Shown piece by piece: positions 31,081-41,858 of a DNA stretch of 64,000 bases (positions within the stretch are counted from its first letter, which is position 1; each line of letters opens with the position of its first letter). Both the position numbers and the translations under genes were made by a program. The notes under the pieces are model-generated. The model was not told the DNA's origin. It made no database searches and saw only the letters and a program-made list of their open reading frames with translations. Origin of the DNA: Vandiemenella viatica (taxonomy: Eukaryota; Arthropoda; Insecta; Orthoptera; Morabidae); assembly GCA_031002005.1 (NCBI GenBank), contig CM061920.1, forward strand, positions 118,410,095 to 118,474,094, in the 5' to 3' direction.

Positions 31081-32642
31081 TGCACAATCAAGAGAAATAC
31101 AAGAAAGATACAACAAAACGGAGGAAATAATACTCTCAGCTGCCCAAAAAGCAATTCCCGCTCGCAACATAAGACAGAAAAGGCAGCATACCAGGAAAAT
31201 TTGGTGGAACCGTGAGTGCTCAAGAGCTGTTGCCTTTCGAAGATTAGCCACAAAAATATACATGCGCGACGCAACCTTGGAAAACTTCATTCAACTTAAA
31301 GGACTGCGGAAGCGAGAAGAGCGATAAGGAGAGCTAAGCGAGAGGGATGGGAAAATCTATGCTCCAGTCTCAAATATTGTACTCCTACCCAAGTGGTTTG
31401 GAGGAAACTACGATGGTTCAAAGGCGATAGAATGGATTACCATTGGATCACGGCCGACAGAGACACTGCAGAACAATTCTTGACTGCCTTCTCTCCCGCT
31501 TTTGTATCAACAGAGGACATAACTAACCTTTACAACGACTCAGTAGGTTCCCACTTCGGTAATGATGAAAATATATTTCAACTGTCGGAACTAGAATGGT
31601 CTCTGAAAAGAGATGACACCTCCCCAGGCATGGACGCAATCACATATTCTATGATCAGGAACCTAGCGGCAGAAGCAAAGCAGGAACTGGTTAACCTATT
31701 CAGTGATATGGTTAAAGCAAACGTTGTCCCTGAACAATGGAGGAAGGTCCTTATCATACCTGTGGCGAAGCCACACAGACGAAAGGATGAGATAACATCC
31801 TACAGGCCGATCTCTCTCGTATCTTGTATGGCCAAGGTGATGTGCATAATGATAAAGAATAGAATAGAATGGTATCTCGAACGGAACAACATTCTTGATA
31901 GGCATACTATGGGTTTCCGAAAGGGTTGCAACACCACGGACAATATAAGTACCCTAGGTACGGACATTCAACTATCCTATGTTAGAAAAAATTATCTCAT
32001 TGCAGCATTTCTGGACATTAAGGACGCCTGCAGCAATATCCAAATCAATCTATTACGGGACATCATGATCAACTATGGCTTCTCCAGTAATCTGAGTCGA
32101 TGGTGCCACAACTATCTGCAATGCAGGGTGAATCATATCTTCACCAGTGCAGGGGAAAAGATCTGCAGACAAGTCTGCCAGGGACTCCTACAAGGAGACC
32201 CCATGAGCCCTGCTCTATTAAACATGTACACAGCAAGAATTTAAGTGCCCTGGTCTCCTTTCTACAGTACGCAGATGATTTCGTCGTGTACAGCTCCCAC
32301 CCTAATAAGGAAAGAGCAAGGAAACTGCTTGAAGAAGAACTTAAGGATTTCAAGGAACAGCTATTAGAAAGAGGTCTCGACATTTCGGCGGAAAAAACCA
32401 AAATATGTGTCTCTACCCAAAGACATTACCAGGAAGATGACTTCACAATAACTTTAAGTGGAAACCAGATAAAGGTGGTTAAGGAAGTGAAATTTTTGGG
32501 CATGTGGTTGGACACCCAACTATCGTGGAAGAAACATATCGAAGAACTTAAGTACTCGTCTTCGAAACGCCTGAACTGCCTAAAGACACTGGCTGCACCA
32601 ACGTGGGGTGCGGACCCAGGAATACTTGGATCCGTCTATTGA
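31081..32642 (+). pseudogene. LINE ORF2, reverse transcriptase
   Basis: The linker (31080-31330) is followed by RT blocks: DDTSPGMDAITYSMIRNL, WRKVLIIPVAKPHRRKDE, TSYRPISLVSCMAKVM, TMGFRKGCNTTDNI, AFLDIKDACSNIQ (the catalytic F-x-D-x-x-x-A block), LLQGDPMSPALLNMY and LQYADDFVVY (the Y-A-D-D box). KFLGMWLDTQLSW completes the thumb. Frameshifts lie near 31325 and between 32100 and 32250, and a stop follows at 32639-32641. Most catalytic residues are present but the frame is not continuous. Confidence 0.87.
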
Positions 32643-33978
32643 AATGTACTAAGAAGCAGAATAGAGTATGGTAGTTTCCTATACCAATCGGCATCGAAGT
32701 CAAATTTGGTCAAAGTGGACTGTATTCAAGCTGCAGCCCTACGAGTAGTTGGTGGTTTCCTCAAAACTACTCCCGTTGCTGCGATGGAGGTAGAAACAGC
32801 AACTCCTCCATTGGACTTAAGAAGAAAGAAAGTGGGAATGAATTTTTGGTTAAGAGTTTGTTCCACCAAACGCCATCCACTAATAAGAAAAGTGCAGCTT
32901 CTTGCTCATGAGCATTCTCGCAACCTATCTAAGTATCGCAAAACACCTTCACTTGTGAATCTCTTTCAAACAACAGCTCAGTGGGCCATCTACAGTTCAG
33001 ATATTAATGGCTTCTACAGTGAGGAAGAACTATGGCAACGGTCAGATTTATCCCCTCTAGTCCACATTTACATTATGACAGACCGTTTAGTGAAAAAAGA
33101 TCACAGTGAGGAGGAACTGAAGTGCCTCACACTGGAAGCACTGAACTCGAGATGGAAGGCGTGGCACAAAATTTTTACAGACGGTTCAAAGGAGAAAGGA
33201 AAGGCTTCCGCTGCTGCATTTGTAGACCCTGGTCGCTGCGTTCACGAAGCTTACAGGTTACAAAGCCAGTTTTCGACATTCTCCTCAGAGCTTTATGCCA
33301 TTCTAAAAGCTCTGCAATACATTCACTCGACAGCTCAGTCAAATATAGTGATTTGCACAGATTCTAGAAGTGCCCTACAGGCAATAATGGAAGTATCAAA
33401 AGGAAGATGCCGGAACTATTTAGTCTATAACATAGCCAGGGAACTTCAGAAGTTATCGGTGGAAGGAATATAAGTGCAGTTCCAGTGGATACCGAGCCAT
33501 GTTGGGGTGTCCGGAAATGAGGTAGCAGACGAAACAGCACGTCGCCACCTTACTGTGGCAGAAACAGAAAAAGTTTCGGTATCCTACACAGACTTCAAGG
33601 CCATTGTTACCAACATTGTGAAGACTGAATAGATGGCGTGCCGACTGCCAGGGAAAGGGTCTTTGGTATCGAGCCTTCTGTAACAACGTAGTAAGCAAGC
33701 CATGGTACGCTCAACTAGAACTGAACAGGAAAGAAATTACGTTAATGAACAGACTTAGGGCAGGTCACACTTTATTACGAGACAAAAAATACGTCATGCG
33801 GTTAGTGGATTTGCCGATGTGCCCATCGTGTGATTCTATCGAGTATATTTATCACTTCATGCTGAGCTGCAAGCAACATCAATCAGCGAGAAAACACCTT
33901 CTAGAAGACGGCCTGAATATAACTGATATAATTTCTCTGATGCACTCTCAGTCCCGAGCAAGAAATCGGTCAAGATAA
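32643..33978 (+). pseudogene. LINE ORF2, RNase H and C-terminal zinc motif
   Basis: After RT, the frame to 33473 encodes a type I RNase H: KIFTDGSKEKGKASAAAF (first Asp), FSSELYAILKALQYI (Glu) and VICTDSRSALQAI (second Asp). WIPSHVGVSGNEVADETAR (the His/Asp block) lies in the next segment after the TAA ending at 33473. The end (33745-33978) carries a CPSCDSIEYIYHFMLSCKQH motif, the C-x2-C...H...C terminal knuckle of I-type LINEs. Frame breaks lie at 33473, near 33630 and near 33745. Confidence 0.85.
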
Positions 33979-34086
33979 TTTCCCTGTATGTCGAATGTAA
34001 TAAAGGTGTAATGTAAAATTCTTTGGAATATATTTTATGAGGTTACTGGCTGTATTAGCCTTATGGCTAAAGCCATAAATAAATAA

Positions 34087-34158
34087 AAATTCGTCAAATG
34101 TTGCCGACCATGGAGGCGAAACGCACAGTCTCCAGACAACGCATTTGATTAAAGAGGA
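34087..34158. other. short unclassified stretch after the LINE
   Basis: Sequence between the LINE A-rich end and the Helitron 3' terminus at 34159. Nothing recognised. Confidence 0.4.
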
Positions 34159-34250
34159 CTAGCTTCGAACCCGTCAAAAATGACGGTTTAAACGCCATAA
34201 TCTGGCAATTCTTTTTTTTGGGGGGGGGGGGCAGTTGGTTAACTATACGG
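34159..34250 (-). mobile_element. Helitron 3'-terminal fragment
   Basis: Read on the minus strand: AAACCGTCATTTTTGACGGG, then TTCGAAGCTAG, then T. This is a stem-loop (ACCGTC/GACGGGT) followed within about 10 bases by CTAG, the canonical Helitron 3' end, at 34162-34159. The same hairpin and terminus occur at 38116-38147 on the plus strand. The 5' end of this copy was not located; a 12-base G run lies just beyond at about 34218-34230. Confidence 0.65.
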
Positions 34251-34619
34251 AATTTTTATTGCTTAATGCTAGTGGCCTTGATTTTGTAATGTTCTACATA
34301 TTTGATTTGCTGTTCACATAGCAATACAGTAGTAACTTCTACTGAATTAATGACGACGGAAGTATAGAACCAATAAAATTAAAAACAAATTAGGAATCCG
34401 AAAACGTTTGCTATCCATGTAGTATCAGTTTTATTCCTGGTCCAGGCACAATTCAGCACGATGCGTATGGAACATACCTTCAGTAACATGGCGCTTATGG
34501 GGTACACAATTATTTCATCACGCATACGTCATATTCACATTGTTTTTAATATATATATGTTTTTTTTAAAACAGCCAAATGATGAAATAAAATCATAACT
34601 AAAAGGCCTATATTGCCAC
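34251..34619. other. gene-free stretch
   Basis: AT-rich DNA between the Helitron end and the minus-strand hAT. Nothing recognised. Confidence 0.4.
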
Positions 34620-35471
34620 CTTCCTCGCTTTTGCCCTTGGGCAATATTATTTTCTATAGATAAAATTGCAAGACCTGACGGTCTATCATGAGTCTGAGTT
34701 TACCTTAATTAAGCTTTGATAAGTTTTAATTTACTGAAATTTCGTTCTCCTTTAGTGACAAGTACGGTTAAAAAATTCGAAGTGCTGTCCACACATTCGG
34801 AAATATATCCTGTCAACCACTTTGTTTCATAAGTTGAACTTTTATTGCTTCTGCTCATTCAAGCCCCATCAACAACAGTTTCAGTTAGAAACTTCCGCAA
34901 CCAATTCACAACCATATGTCGCATTTTTCTCCGTCAGTTAAACTTATTTCTAAATCATCACAGAATTATTCCAATTCTGACTTTTCAGGAATTGTTTCGA
35001 TAATGTGTAAGAACGATGCAGTATCATTAAATTTTGATAGATGCGTAAATTGGGTGACCAACTCATTCTCAGTTGTATTGATCATATGCTAAAACATGTT
35101 CATTGTAAACAATTCTCTTGGATCTGTTGCTATCTTATCTACGGCCTCATACTAAAAACAATCTTTGCTTTCTTCGGGATCTGATAAGCTTAGTAACAGG
35201 ATCTATACCTGTCGGAGAAGCAGTTTATCTAGCTGTTGTCAGAGCAGACGAATCACCCCGGTACTCTTTCTCAAATTCCGAGCCGTTTTCCAAGAATTAT
35301 GAAGCTTTTCATAAATCCACTTTCAGTCTACTTACAATATTTACTTGAGGCAATGTATTATTCCAAGTCACCATTATAACTATGAACTCAAACTGCTCCA
35401 TCATCTGACTCTGGGACAGTGCCTCCATTGCTCCAACTGAATAACTCGTTTTCAGAGAAGTGTTGCGAAGG
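34620..35471 (-). pseudogene. hAT-B transposase, C-terminal part (ZMYM1/DUF4371 type)
   Basis: On the minus strand, scattered frames give, from N to C: MMEQFEFIVIMVTWNNTLPQ, EAVDKIATDPRELFTMNMF, NDTASFLHIIETIPEKSELE, and the hAT dimerisation region ALRIF-LTVLVTKGERNFSK, LKLIKA (about 34750-34710) and SGLAILSIENNIAQG (about 34690-34640). The ERxFSKLKLIK...LAILSIE pattern is diagnostic of the C-terminus of ZMYM1-like hAT transposases. Many stops. Its N-terminal half lies beyond the inserted hAT-A at 45944-46830. Confidence 0.7.
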
Positions 35472-35847
35472 AATAGTGGCAGGGCCGTAGCTAGGGGGGG
35501 GGGGGGGGCATTGTGGGGCAATGCCCTACCTTAAAATTCCAATGCCCTACCTTAAAAGATACCATCAACTAAGCTAATATGTTATTTACCTAAACTGTTT
35601 GTTCATAGTATGAAATGATGGGAAAAAAATAATTTACTACTAACATAGTAAACATGTAAACAATTCTGAATTAACTACAGTTCGTCACTATCATATATAC
35701 CAATTCTTTATTCTGCTCACAGATGCCATTTGAAGTATATATTGTCTATGATGTTCGTTAGTGTACTATAGGTAAAATTTTCAGGCAGTTATTGACAATT
35801 TTTTATTTATTATTTTTGCTGTGAACTGAAGAACAATTGATTTTGCG

Positions 35848-36432
35848 ATGAGTATACGGGCTTTCTTTAGCAAAAAATGAAGAGTTGAAGAGGAAATTAA
35901 CCAAGAAGGACCTCTTTCCTCAAAATAGTTGGAAGCACAAAATGAAATTACCACTCCTAGTCCTATGGAAACAGGTTTGGAGAAACATGTTGGTAATGTT
36001 AGCTGTAGTATTTCCTCTGACATTGCACAAATCGGAGAACGGACAAAGCAAGTTAATTTAGATGTACATCTAACATAAAATAACAGGACCTTTGTAGTGG
36101 TTGTAGGATTCAGTCGAGAAAGATGCTGCTTTTTGCTACTCTTGCCAGAAATTATTATGGAAGCAAACAGACTTTATACACTTGCGCAGAATTCAGAAAC
36201 TTGAAAAATTTCACTGATAACAATCCATATCTCATACGCAAGCCATGGCGATGGGGGGAAAAATTCATATAATATCTACAACTAGCAGTGATGAAACGTT
36301 AATACGTCGAAACGGATTTAAAAAAAAAAAAAGGTCTTATATGAAGTCTATTATTGAAGTAATAGACTTTCTAGTAGTTAATGAATTGGCTTTGCGTGGA
36401 AATTATATTTTGGAGGAAGAAAAGAACAAGTA
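35848..36432 (+). pseudogene. hAT-A transposase, N-terminal part
   Basis: ATG at 35848 starts MSIRAFFSKK, the usual opening of ZMYM1-like hAT transposases. Decayed frames continue EINQEGPLSS, METGLEKHVGN, then DAAFCYSCQKLLWKQTDFIH, the zinc-finger-like TTF block with its Cys pair, and finally GFKKKKRSYMKSIIEVIDFL with LALRGNYI, the start of the DUF4371 region. Stops and an A-run indel near 36320 break the frame. The Helitron insertion at 36432/36433 cuts it. Confidence 0.7.
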
Positions 36433-38147
36433 TCTATTAGTATAATAGACAAGATGTAGCGGTGTCGCACCTACGTCATGTCACGCGGTGACGTCAAACT
36501 ATGACGTTGCCTATGACGTCACGCTTTCACGTTGCCTATGACGTCACGCTTTACGATATTATTTGTGGGAGTGCGCGTTATTTAATATCATTTCCAAGCA
36601 ACAGTGAATAAATTAACTCACAGAACACTGAAATAAAGTATGTATTGCGTTAAAATCGATATATCAATCATTAGATGCTTATATTTACGTAATATTCTTT
36701 TGATATATTGAAGTATTCCTTAAATTCTTTGTTCATAGATATTGTAAGATAAAAGCTTTGTATTTCGAGCATCAATGCTGAGAAAAATTTGGTTAAAGTA
36801 TTACTTAAGATGGATCAGAATTACAACTGGCATTTGACGCTACGGCAGAGGGCATGAATAATTTAGCTTTTTTTCAAAATAATTTAAACTGTATCCTATT
36901 ATTGAAATGATTAATTCGTTTGAACCGAAATAGTTGCCCACTCATATCGAATTGTGCAGCCTCCACTACAATTAATAATGTAAGTTTATCAGATTTATTT
37001 TAATCTTCTTTGATTTCACTGAGTAAAATTACTGAGGTTATTACGTATTTCCGCAATGTGTAACTATGACAGCTATTCGAACGTTGTAATATCTGTCAGA
37101 ATCACGTTGCAGATTTTTGGTTTATTACCTTTTTTTTGTTGAATGTTTTTGATGAAATTTATGTTGTTGCGTAATGTATCTCATCAATGAATTGTCGTTT
37201 AGGTCGGAAGCTTTCATTTTGTAGCGGCAGTATTACCCGAGATTGTGGTTAGGTTGAAATCCAGCCTGGACAAAAATAAATAAAGAACCTTATCACAGCA
37301 ATAGTATGTTGAATTTAGCTATTATCAGTTATTTAAGCAGGTTTCATAAGCACTATGTCACGTTTTGATGTCATGAATCACGATGTAAACTACTCCCGTA
37401 TGTGGTTAGTTTTAAAATGCAACCTGGACCAGGATAGCAACCGAAACCTTTTGTCATAGCGCCAGGCAATAGGAATTGCATTTATTTTATAACAATTCAA
37501 TTTATTTCAACAATTGCTAAGAAAGGAATTGCTACAATACTGAAAGAAAAGTATGAATTTTGTTTAAATTGTCATATTGATTATTAGTTGCTTTTTTTTA
37601 GTGATATGATTACTTGGTTTGAATGAAAGAAGTTCCAAATTTTTTGCGATCTATGCAACCTAAACCACAATTGAAACTAATATTACATGACGTAAGAAAT
37701 TAAGATTTATTTTTAGCATCCTTCGTTTTCACTGGGGTCATTATTTCAGCCGAATGTAAGCTGTACCAGGCGTTAAAACATCCATCTTCATCGTAGACAA
37801 TAAGAAAGTTGTAAGAAACTGAAGATTTTGGATCAAGTTTGTATCGCATGATGCATGATTGGTATAGATGCATCATGACATTGACATGCGATTCAGGGAA
37901 TGTATAAATTCGCGTGTGAATGAAACTTTGATTTTCTACCAGCTATATTGGCGAAGATTGTAGTTATGCTGAAACGCAACCTGGACGAAATTGACAACTG
38001 AAACTTTTTGCTAGATCACAAGGGACGAGAAATTACAGCATAGTGAGATTTATTTTATAAAATTTCTATGTAGGTAAACAACCAAAATGAAATCAATTGC
38101 CAGCACAGTACGTTAAACCCGTCATTTTTGACGGGTTTTTTGGCTAG
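36433..38147 (+). mobile_element. non-autonomous Helitron nested in hAT-A
   Basis: It starts TCTATTAGTATAATAGACAA and ends with the stem-loop AACCCGTCATTTTTGACGGG followed by TTTTTTGGCTAG. The flanks are A (36432) and T (38148), so insertion was between A and T with no duplication. It is 1,715 bp long and non-coding. The interior has three diverged units around a GTTAGGTTGAAAT...CCTGGAC core (about 37240, 37420, 37970), a module also present in the intron-2 Helitron and near 58050 and 61740. The host hAT transposase reading resumes directly at 38148 (LFHNLFEYTCM), which fixes the ends well. Confidence 0.9.
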
Positions 38148-39273
38148 TTATTTCATAATTTGTTTGAATACACATGCATGAAACATACGAATTTGAAGGA
38201 GGCTATCAGTCATATAAAACAAACTGCAACATATCATTCACCCGAAATTCAAAATCAAATAATTCAAGCAATGGTTCAAGCAGCGCGAAGTTCGATTCTT
38301 AAAGATATTGAGGAATCTGACGTGAACTGGTTTACTCTAATGGAAGATGGGACGAGAGACAAAAATAACAGGGAATATATTGTAATAGCAATTTGTCAAT
38401 GACTCGTTGCTGGCAGTTACAAATATTGAAAACCTTGATGCAGCTACTTTCACCGAATTAACGTTTAATACGCTTATGGAAAATAAGTTTGACCTCTCTG
38501 GTATGCTATGATAGCACAAGTGTAATGTTTTGGAAAGTTTCAGAAGTTGCAAACAGAAAATAAATTTGGCCAAAAAATTCCTCACGTCCACTGCTACAAC
38601 CATCTCTTGCATTTTATAGACACCAGGACAATCTCGGAAAAGACTTTCATTCGACTTTTTTTTTTTTTCAATGCACCATGTTACATGAATTCTTTCACCA
38701 TGGCAAAACAGCTGCCTCATATGGTGGAAAAAGGATTGGCTGGCTCCTCGAACAGCGTTGGTCAGGACACTTGGCAGTTACAAAAGTTGTAAACAATAAT
38801 TATTAATCAATTTTGACGACATAAGATAAAATTAAAAAAGACAGATTGAATGGTGATGATATCGCTAAGAGTGTTGGCATTAAAAGTCATACTCAACTTG
38901 GAATTCTGAATGGCCATGGTTGTGGATGAAAAAAATCTTATTCATGCTTCGGCCTGCAGACGCAGCTTTACGAGCCCAAAGCGCAGGATTGAAAGACGCC
39001 ATAACATTAGTAAAGTGCGTCCAAAATAAAATAAAAAAACTGACTAAGATCAGATGAAATACATCAAATTTTGGAAGAAGCTAATTCTATGACAAGTCGC
39101 AATTCTGAAAATAGAACCCAGATCCAGAACAGGCTCAAGAGGAAAATCAAATCAGATGGATCATTACTTGATGATGGCTCTTCCTACAAAATATAGAAGA
39201 CCAGGATGCTCAGCCATTTAAATTTGATTATTTTGAAACATTGGACATACTAATTGCTGAATTACCAAGAAGG
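38148..39273 (+). pseudogene. hAT-A transposase, DUF4371 part
   Basis: It resumes LFHNLFEYTCMKHTNLKEAI and continues ESDVNWFTLMEDGTRDKNNR (first catalytic Asp region). Frame changes then give HVHCYNHLLHFI (the C-x-x-H-x-L-H block), LEQRWSGHLAV (the R-W block), RPADAALRAQSAGLKDAITL and AQPFKFDYFETLDILIAELP. Order and spacing match the ZMYM1-like hAT family. The sequence switches abruptly at about 39273 to a Penelope-like element, and the C-terminal dimerisation region is lost. Confidence 0.75.
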
Positions 39274-39690
39274 GGACAGGTTGCGTGAGCACATCCGCAA
39301 TTATAGATCCAACAACATCGATAAACCCGCCATAACACGGCATGCAGCTGAAACTAATCATGCCATAAACTTCGAAAACACCATCCTTATAGTGAGCGAA
39401 GATAAATGGTGACCAAAGAGTGTCAGGGAGGGGCTGGAAATTGCCAAACGCCCAAAAAACATAAACGAAGACAACGGGCTTAAATTACCTGACGCCTGAC
39501 TGTCGCTAGTGTAGACAGAGTAGGTCACGTGTCACCTCCCTCCAGACCGCGCCGCGCCCTACCAGGCCAACGAAACACATGACGGTCGCATATTCTCATT
39601 GGCGGGGTAGCCTGAACGCTCTAGACGGGTCACGGATCGACTATATAACAACACTACACACTGACTGAAGAGGAGGAACACACAACAGTT
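39274..39690 (+). pseudogene. Penelope-like element, GIY-YIG endonuclease C-terminus and 3' region
   Basis: Reads RLREHIRNYRSNNIDKPAIT, RHAAETNHAINFENT and REGLEIAKRPKNINEDNGLK, with a stop between the second and third blocks. The H-x-x-x-x-H-x-F pattern followed by E-x-x-x-I-x-x-x-P-x-N-x-N-x-D-x-G is the C-terminal part of the GIY-YIG endonuclease of Penelope-like retroelements. The GIY and YIG motifs themselves and the RT are missing (5' truncation). Downstream non-coding sequence up to 39690 contains a CTGAAGA word near 39664, where Penelope-like elements often carry hammerhead-type motifs. The LINE insertion then interrupts it. Confidence 0.7.
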
Positions 39691-39772
39691 CAACCTGGAT
39701 TCCTTCGTTTTCTTCAAGAATCCGCCTACCGGATTACGCTTACTACTGGACTACACTTCTAGGTTTATCTCT

Positions 39773-40558
39773 TTGATACTTCACCTGCTAATTTATGGAT
39801 ATCACCTGATTGCCCCTGGACTTCGACTATCAGCTTCTGGAACTCACCTACCTGCCTTCGGACTATGGCTGCCTGCCTGCTTTCGGATTACGCCTGTCTG
39901 CCTACTTTCGAAATACACATATATGCCTGCCTTCGGACTACGCCTGTCTGCCAGCTCCGGGACTACGCCTGCTCTGCCTGCCTGCTCTGGGACTACGCCT
40001 GCTCTGCCTGCTATCGTATTACGCCTGCCTGCTTTCCTCTGCCTGCTTCGGACTACGTCGGCCATCCGACTGCGCCTGCCCTACCTGCCACCCGTCTACA
40101 CCAGCTTGCTGACTAACAACGCCTGCTCACAAATCATCTTCCATCGATCTGCCTGCCTAATGGGCTACACTCAACATCAAAACAGTAACGGTAACGCTGC
40201 AAACATTTCCGGCACAAACCCTACCATCCTTCCACGCACTGTCACTACCAGCAGCTACCTTTCCACCATAGACACAACTTCAACTACAATTGCAACCACC
40301 ATGACTCCTACCACGTCATCAATCATCAGCCCCACGACATCTGAAGGCATAAACCCTCATATTCCACAGATAGTGTAAAAACCTTCACGGGGTACTAGCT
40401 ATCTGCAAACAAACAGGAACAATGCCAAACCTTATGACCAGTCAAAATGCGGAACCTCGATGTCTGCGCAAACGTCCTCAATAAAAACTACATTTACCAC
40501 ATGTGAAGTCCTAGAAACCACACCAACATCTCCTGCTACTTTTCAGACAATTCACGTA
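39773..40558 (+). pseudogene. LINE 2 ORF1, 5' part with repeat-encoded region
   Basis: An open frame of 201 codons (39773-40378) begins with a repetitive LPAF-LRLSA-SGTTPALPA region encoded by a minisatellite, then a Thr/Ser-rich part (TTIATTMTPTTSSIISPTTS). After the TAA the frame shifts and runs toward SPATFQTIHV at the mariner boundary. Position and later context identify it as the N-terminal low-complexity part of a LINE gag rather than a host protein. Confidence 0.55.
39852..40078 (+). repeat. ~26-bp minisatellite in LINE 2 ORF1
   Basis: About eight imperfect units built around CTGCCTTCGGACTACGCCTG, with variants (TTTCGGATTACGCC, CTCTGGGACTACGCC). Unit length varies between about 24 and 31 bp, partly out of frame. 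Confidence 0.8.
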
Positions 40559-41858
40559 CGAGGATGAGTCAAATAAAAATCTTAAATATTTTTTAAAATA
40601 TTATTTATTGTGCAGAAGTGGTACAAAACTGGATCACTTTTCAAAATAATCTCCCCCACGCTCAATGAAAGTCCTCCAGCGCTTACAAAGTGCATAAATT
40701 CCTTTAGAAAAAAAATATTTTGTTAGTCCGCGCAACCACTCATGCACCGCTTGGTATATCTCTTCATCAGAACGGAACTTCTTTCCTCCCATTGCTTCTT
40801 TGAGTGGTCCAAATGCATGGAAATCACTTGGGGCAAGGTCTGGTGAGTATGGTGGATGAGGAAGACTCTCAAAATGCAGGCCTGTAATTGTTGCAACTGT
40901 TGTCCGAGCAGTGTGGGGCATTGCATTGTCATGTTCCAAAAGGACACCTGATGACAGCAGTCCACGTCGCTTTGATTTGATTGCAGGCCGAAGATGATTT
41001 TTTAGGAGATCTGAGTATGATGCACTGGTGACAGTGGTCCCTCTAGGCCTGTAATGCTCCAAAATGACGCATTTTTCGTCCCAAAAGAGAGTCGGCATAA
41101 TCTTCCCTGCTAATGGTTCTGTTCGAAACTTCTTTGGTTTTGCTGATGAGGAATGGTGCCATTCATTGCTCGCTCTCTTCGTTTCCGGTTGGTAGAAGTG
41201 AACCCAGGTTTTGTCCTCAGTAAGAAAGACATCACCTTCTCGTTCAAAGTGCCGAAGAAGTTCTTCACAAGCATCAACATGTCGTTCTCTCATTTCAGGA
41301 GTCAGCTACCGTGGCACCCATCTTGCAGACACTTTGTGAAACTGGAGCACATCATGCACAATGTGGTGTGCTGAACCATGACTAATCTTTAAACATGCTG
41401 CAATGTCATCCAGTGTCACTCGGCGGTTTTCCATCACTAAGGCTTCAACTGCTGCAATGTTCTGTGGAGTCACAACTCGTTGTGCCTGACCTGGACGAGG
41501 AGCATTTTCCACTGAAGTCACACCATTTGCAAACTTCCTACTCCATTCGTAGACTTGCTGCTGTGACAAACATGCATCACCGTACTGAACCTTCATTCTT
41601 CGATGAATTTCAATAGGTTTCACACCTTCACCACTCAAAAACCGAATAACAGAACGCTGTTCCTCCCTGGTGCAAGTCTCAAGTGGGGCAGCCATCTTTA
41701 TACTGATACTGCGACGGTATTTGTGCATCTGCACTATGCTGCCACCTATAGGCCATCCTGCACGCTGCTTGTAGCATGCTTACCAAATTACAGGAAAATG
41801 GCGCGAAATTTCGATTTTTTATTACAAATTTAAGGTTTTCATTTGACTCACCCTCGTA
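40557..41858 (-). mobile_element. mariner transposon (copy 2) with TA duplication
   Basis: The element proper is 40559-41856 (1,298 bp), flanked by TA on both sides. Terminal repeats are CGAGGATGAGTCAAATAAAA on the left and, inverted on the right, CGAGGGTGAGTCAAATGAAA, continuing through a CTTAAAT block, with three differences in about 29 bp. The family differs from mariner copy 1. It splits the gag frame of LINE 2 between TFQTIHV and ILEGMFPEY. Confidence 0.95.
40634..41734 (-). pseudogene. mariner D,D34D transposase with a single stop
   Basis: On the minus strand one frame runs from about 41695 (MAAPLETCTREEQRSVIRFL) to 40634, broken by only one TAG at 41306-41308, between RWVPR and LTPEMRERH. 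The N-terminal half has the helix-turn-helix blocks GDACLSQQQVYEWSRKF and ENRRVTLDDIAACLKISHGS. The C-terminal half has TEDKTWVHFY (first Asp), LEHDNAMPHTAR (second Asp) and YSPDLAPSDFHAFGPLKEAM (third Asp), with 34 residues between the second and third Asp. Length is normal for a mariner (about 350 aa). EDKTW differs from the usual GDETW. A C-to-T change in a Gln codon would explain the stop. Confidence 0.93.

Larger units (their letters stand above)
27600..34086 (+). mobile_element. near full-length I-type LINE with RNase H
   Basis: Order: GC-richer 5' UTR (about 27600-27980), ORF1/gag (27983-30346, interrupted by a MITE and a fold-back), and ORF2 (30339-33978: endonuclease, RT, RNase H, terminal zinc motif). 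A 3' UTR then ends ...GGCTAAAGCCATAAATAAATAAA at about 34086. ORF1 and ORF2 overlap by 8 bases at 30339-30346, as in many LINEs of this group. RNase H plus a three-knuckle gag points to the I superfamily. Without inserts it would be about 5.6 kb. No target duplication was found. Confidence 0.8.

Noticed and set aside
39852..40078. CRISPR-like repeat array
   Set aside because: Eukaryotic context, contiguous degenerate units without unique spacers of fixed length, inside a LINE.
39773..40378. 201-codon frame as a novel secreted Leu/Pro/Thr-rich host protein
   Set aside because: It is followed by LINE gag and RT coding in the same orientation, and the repeat part is a minisatellite. A LINE ORF1 origin explains it better.
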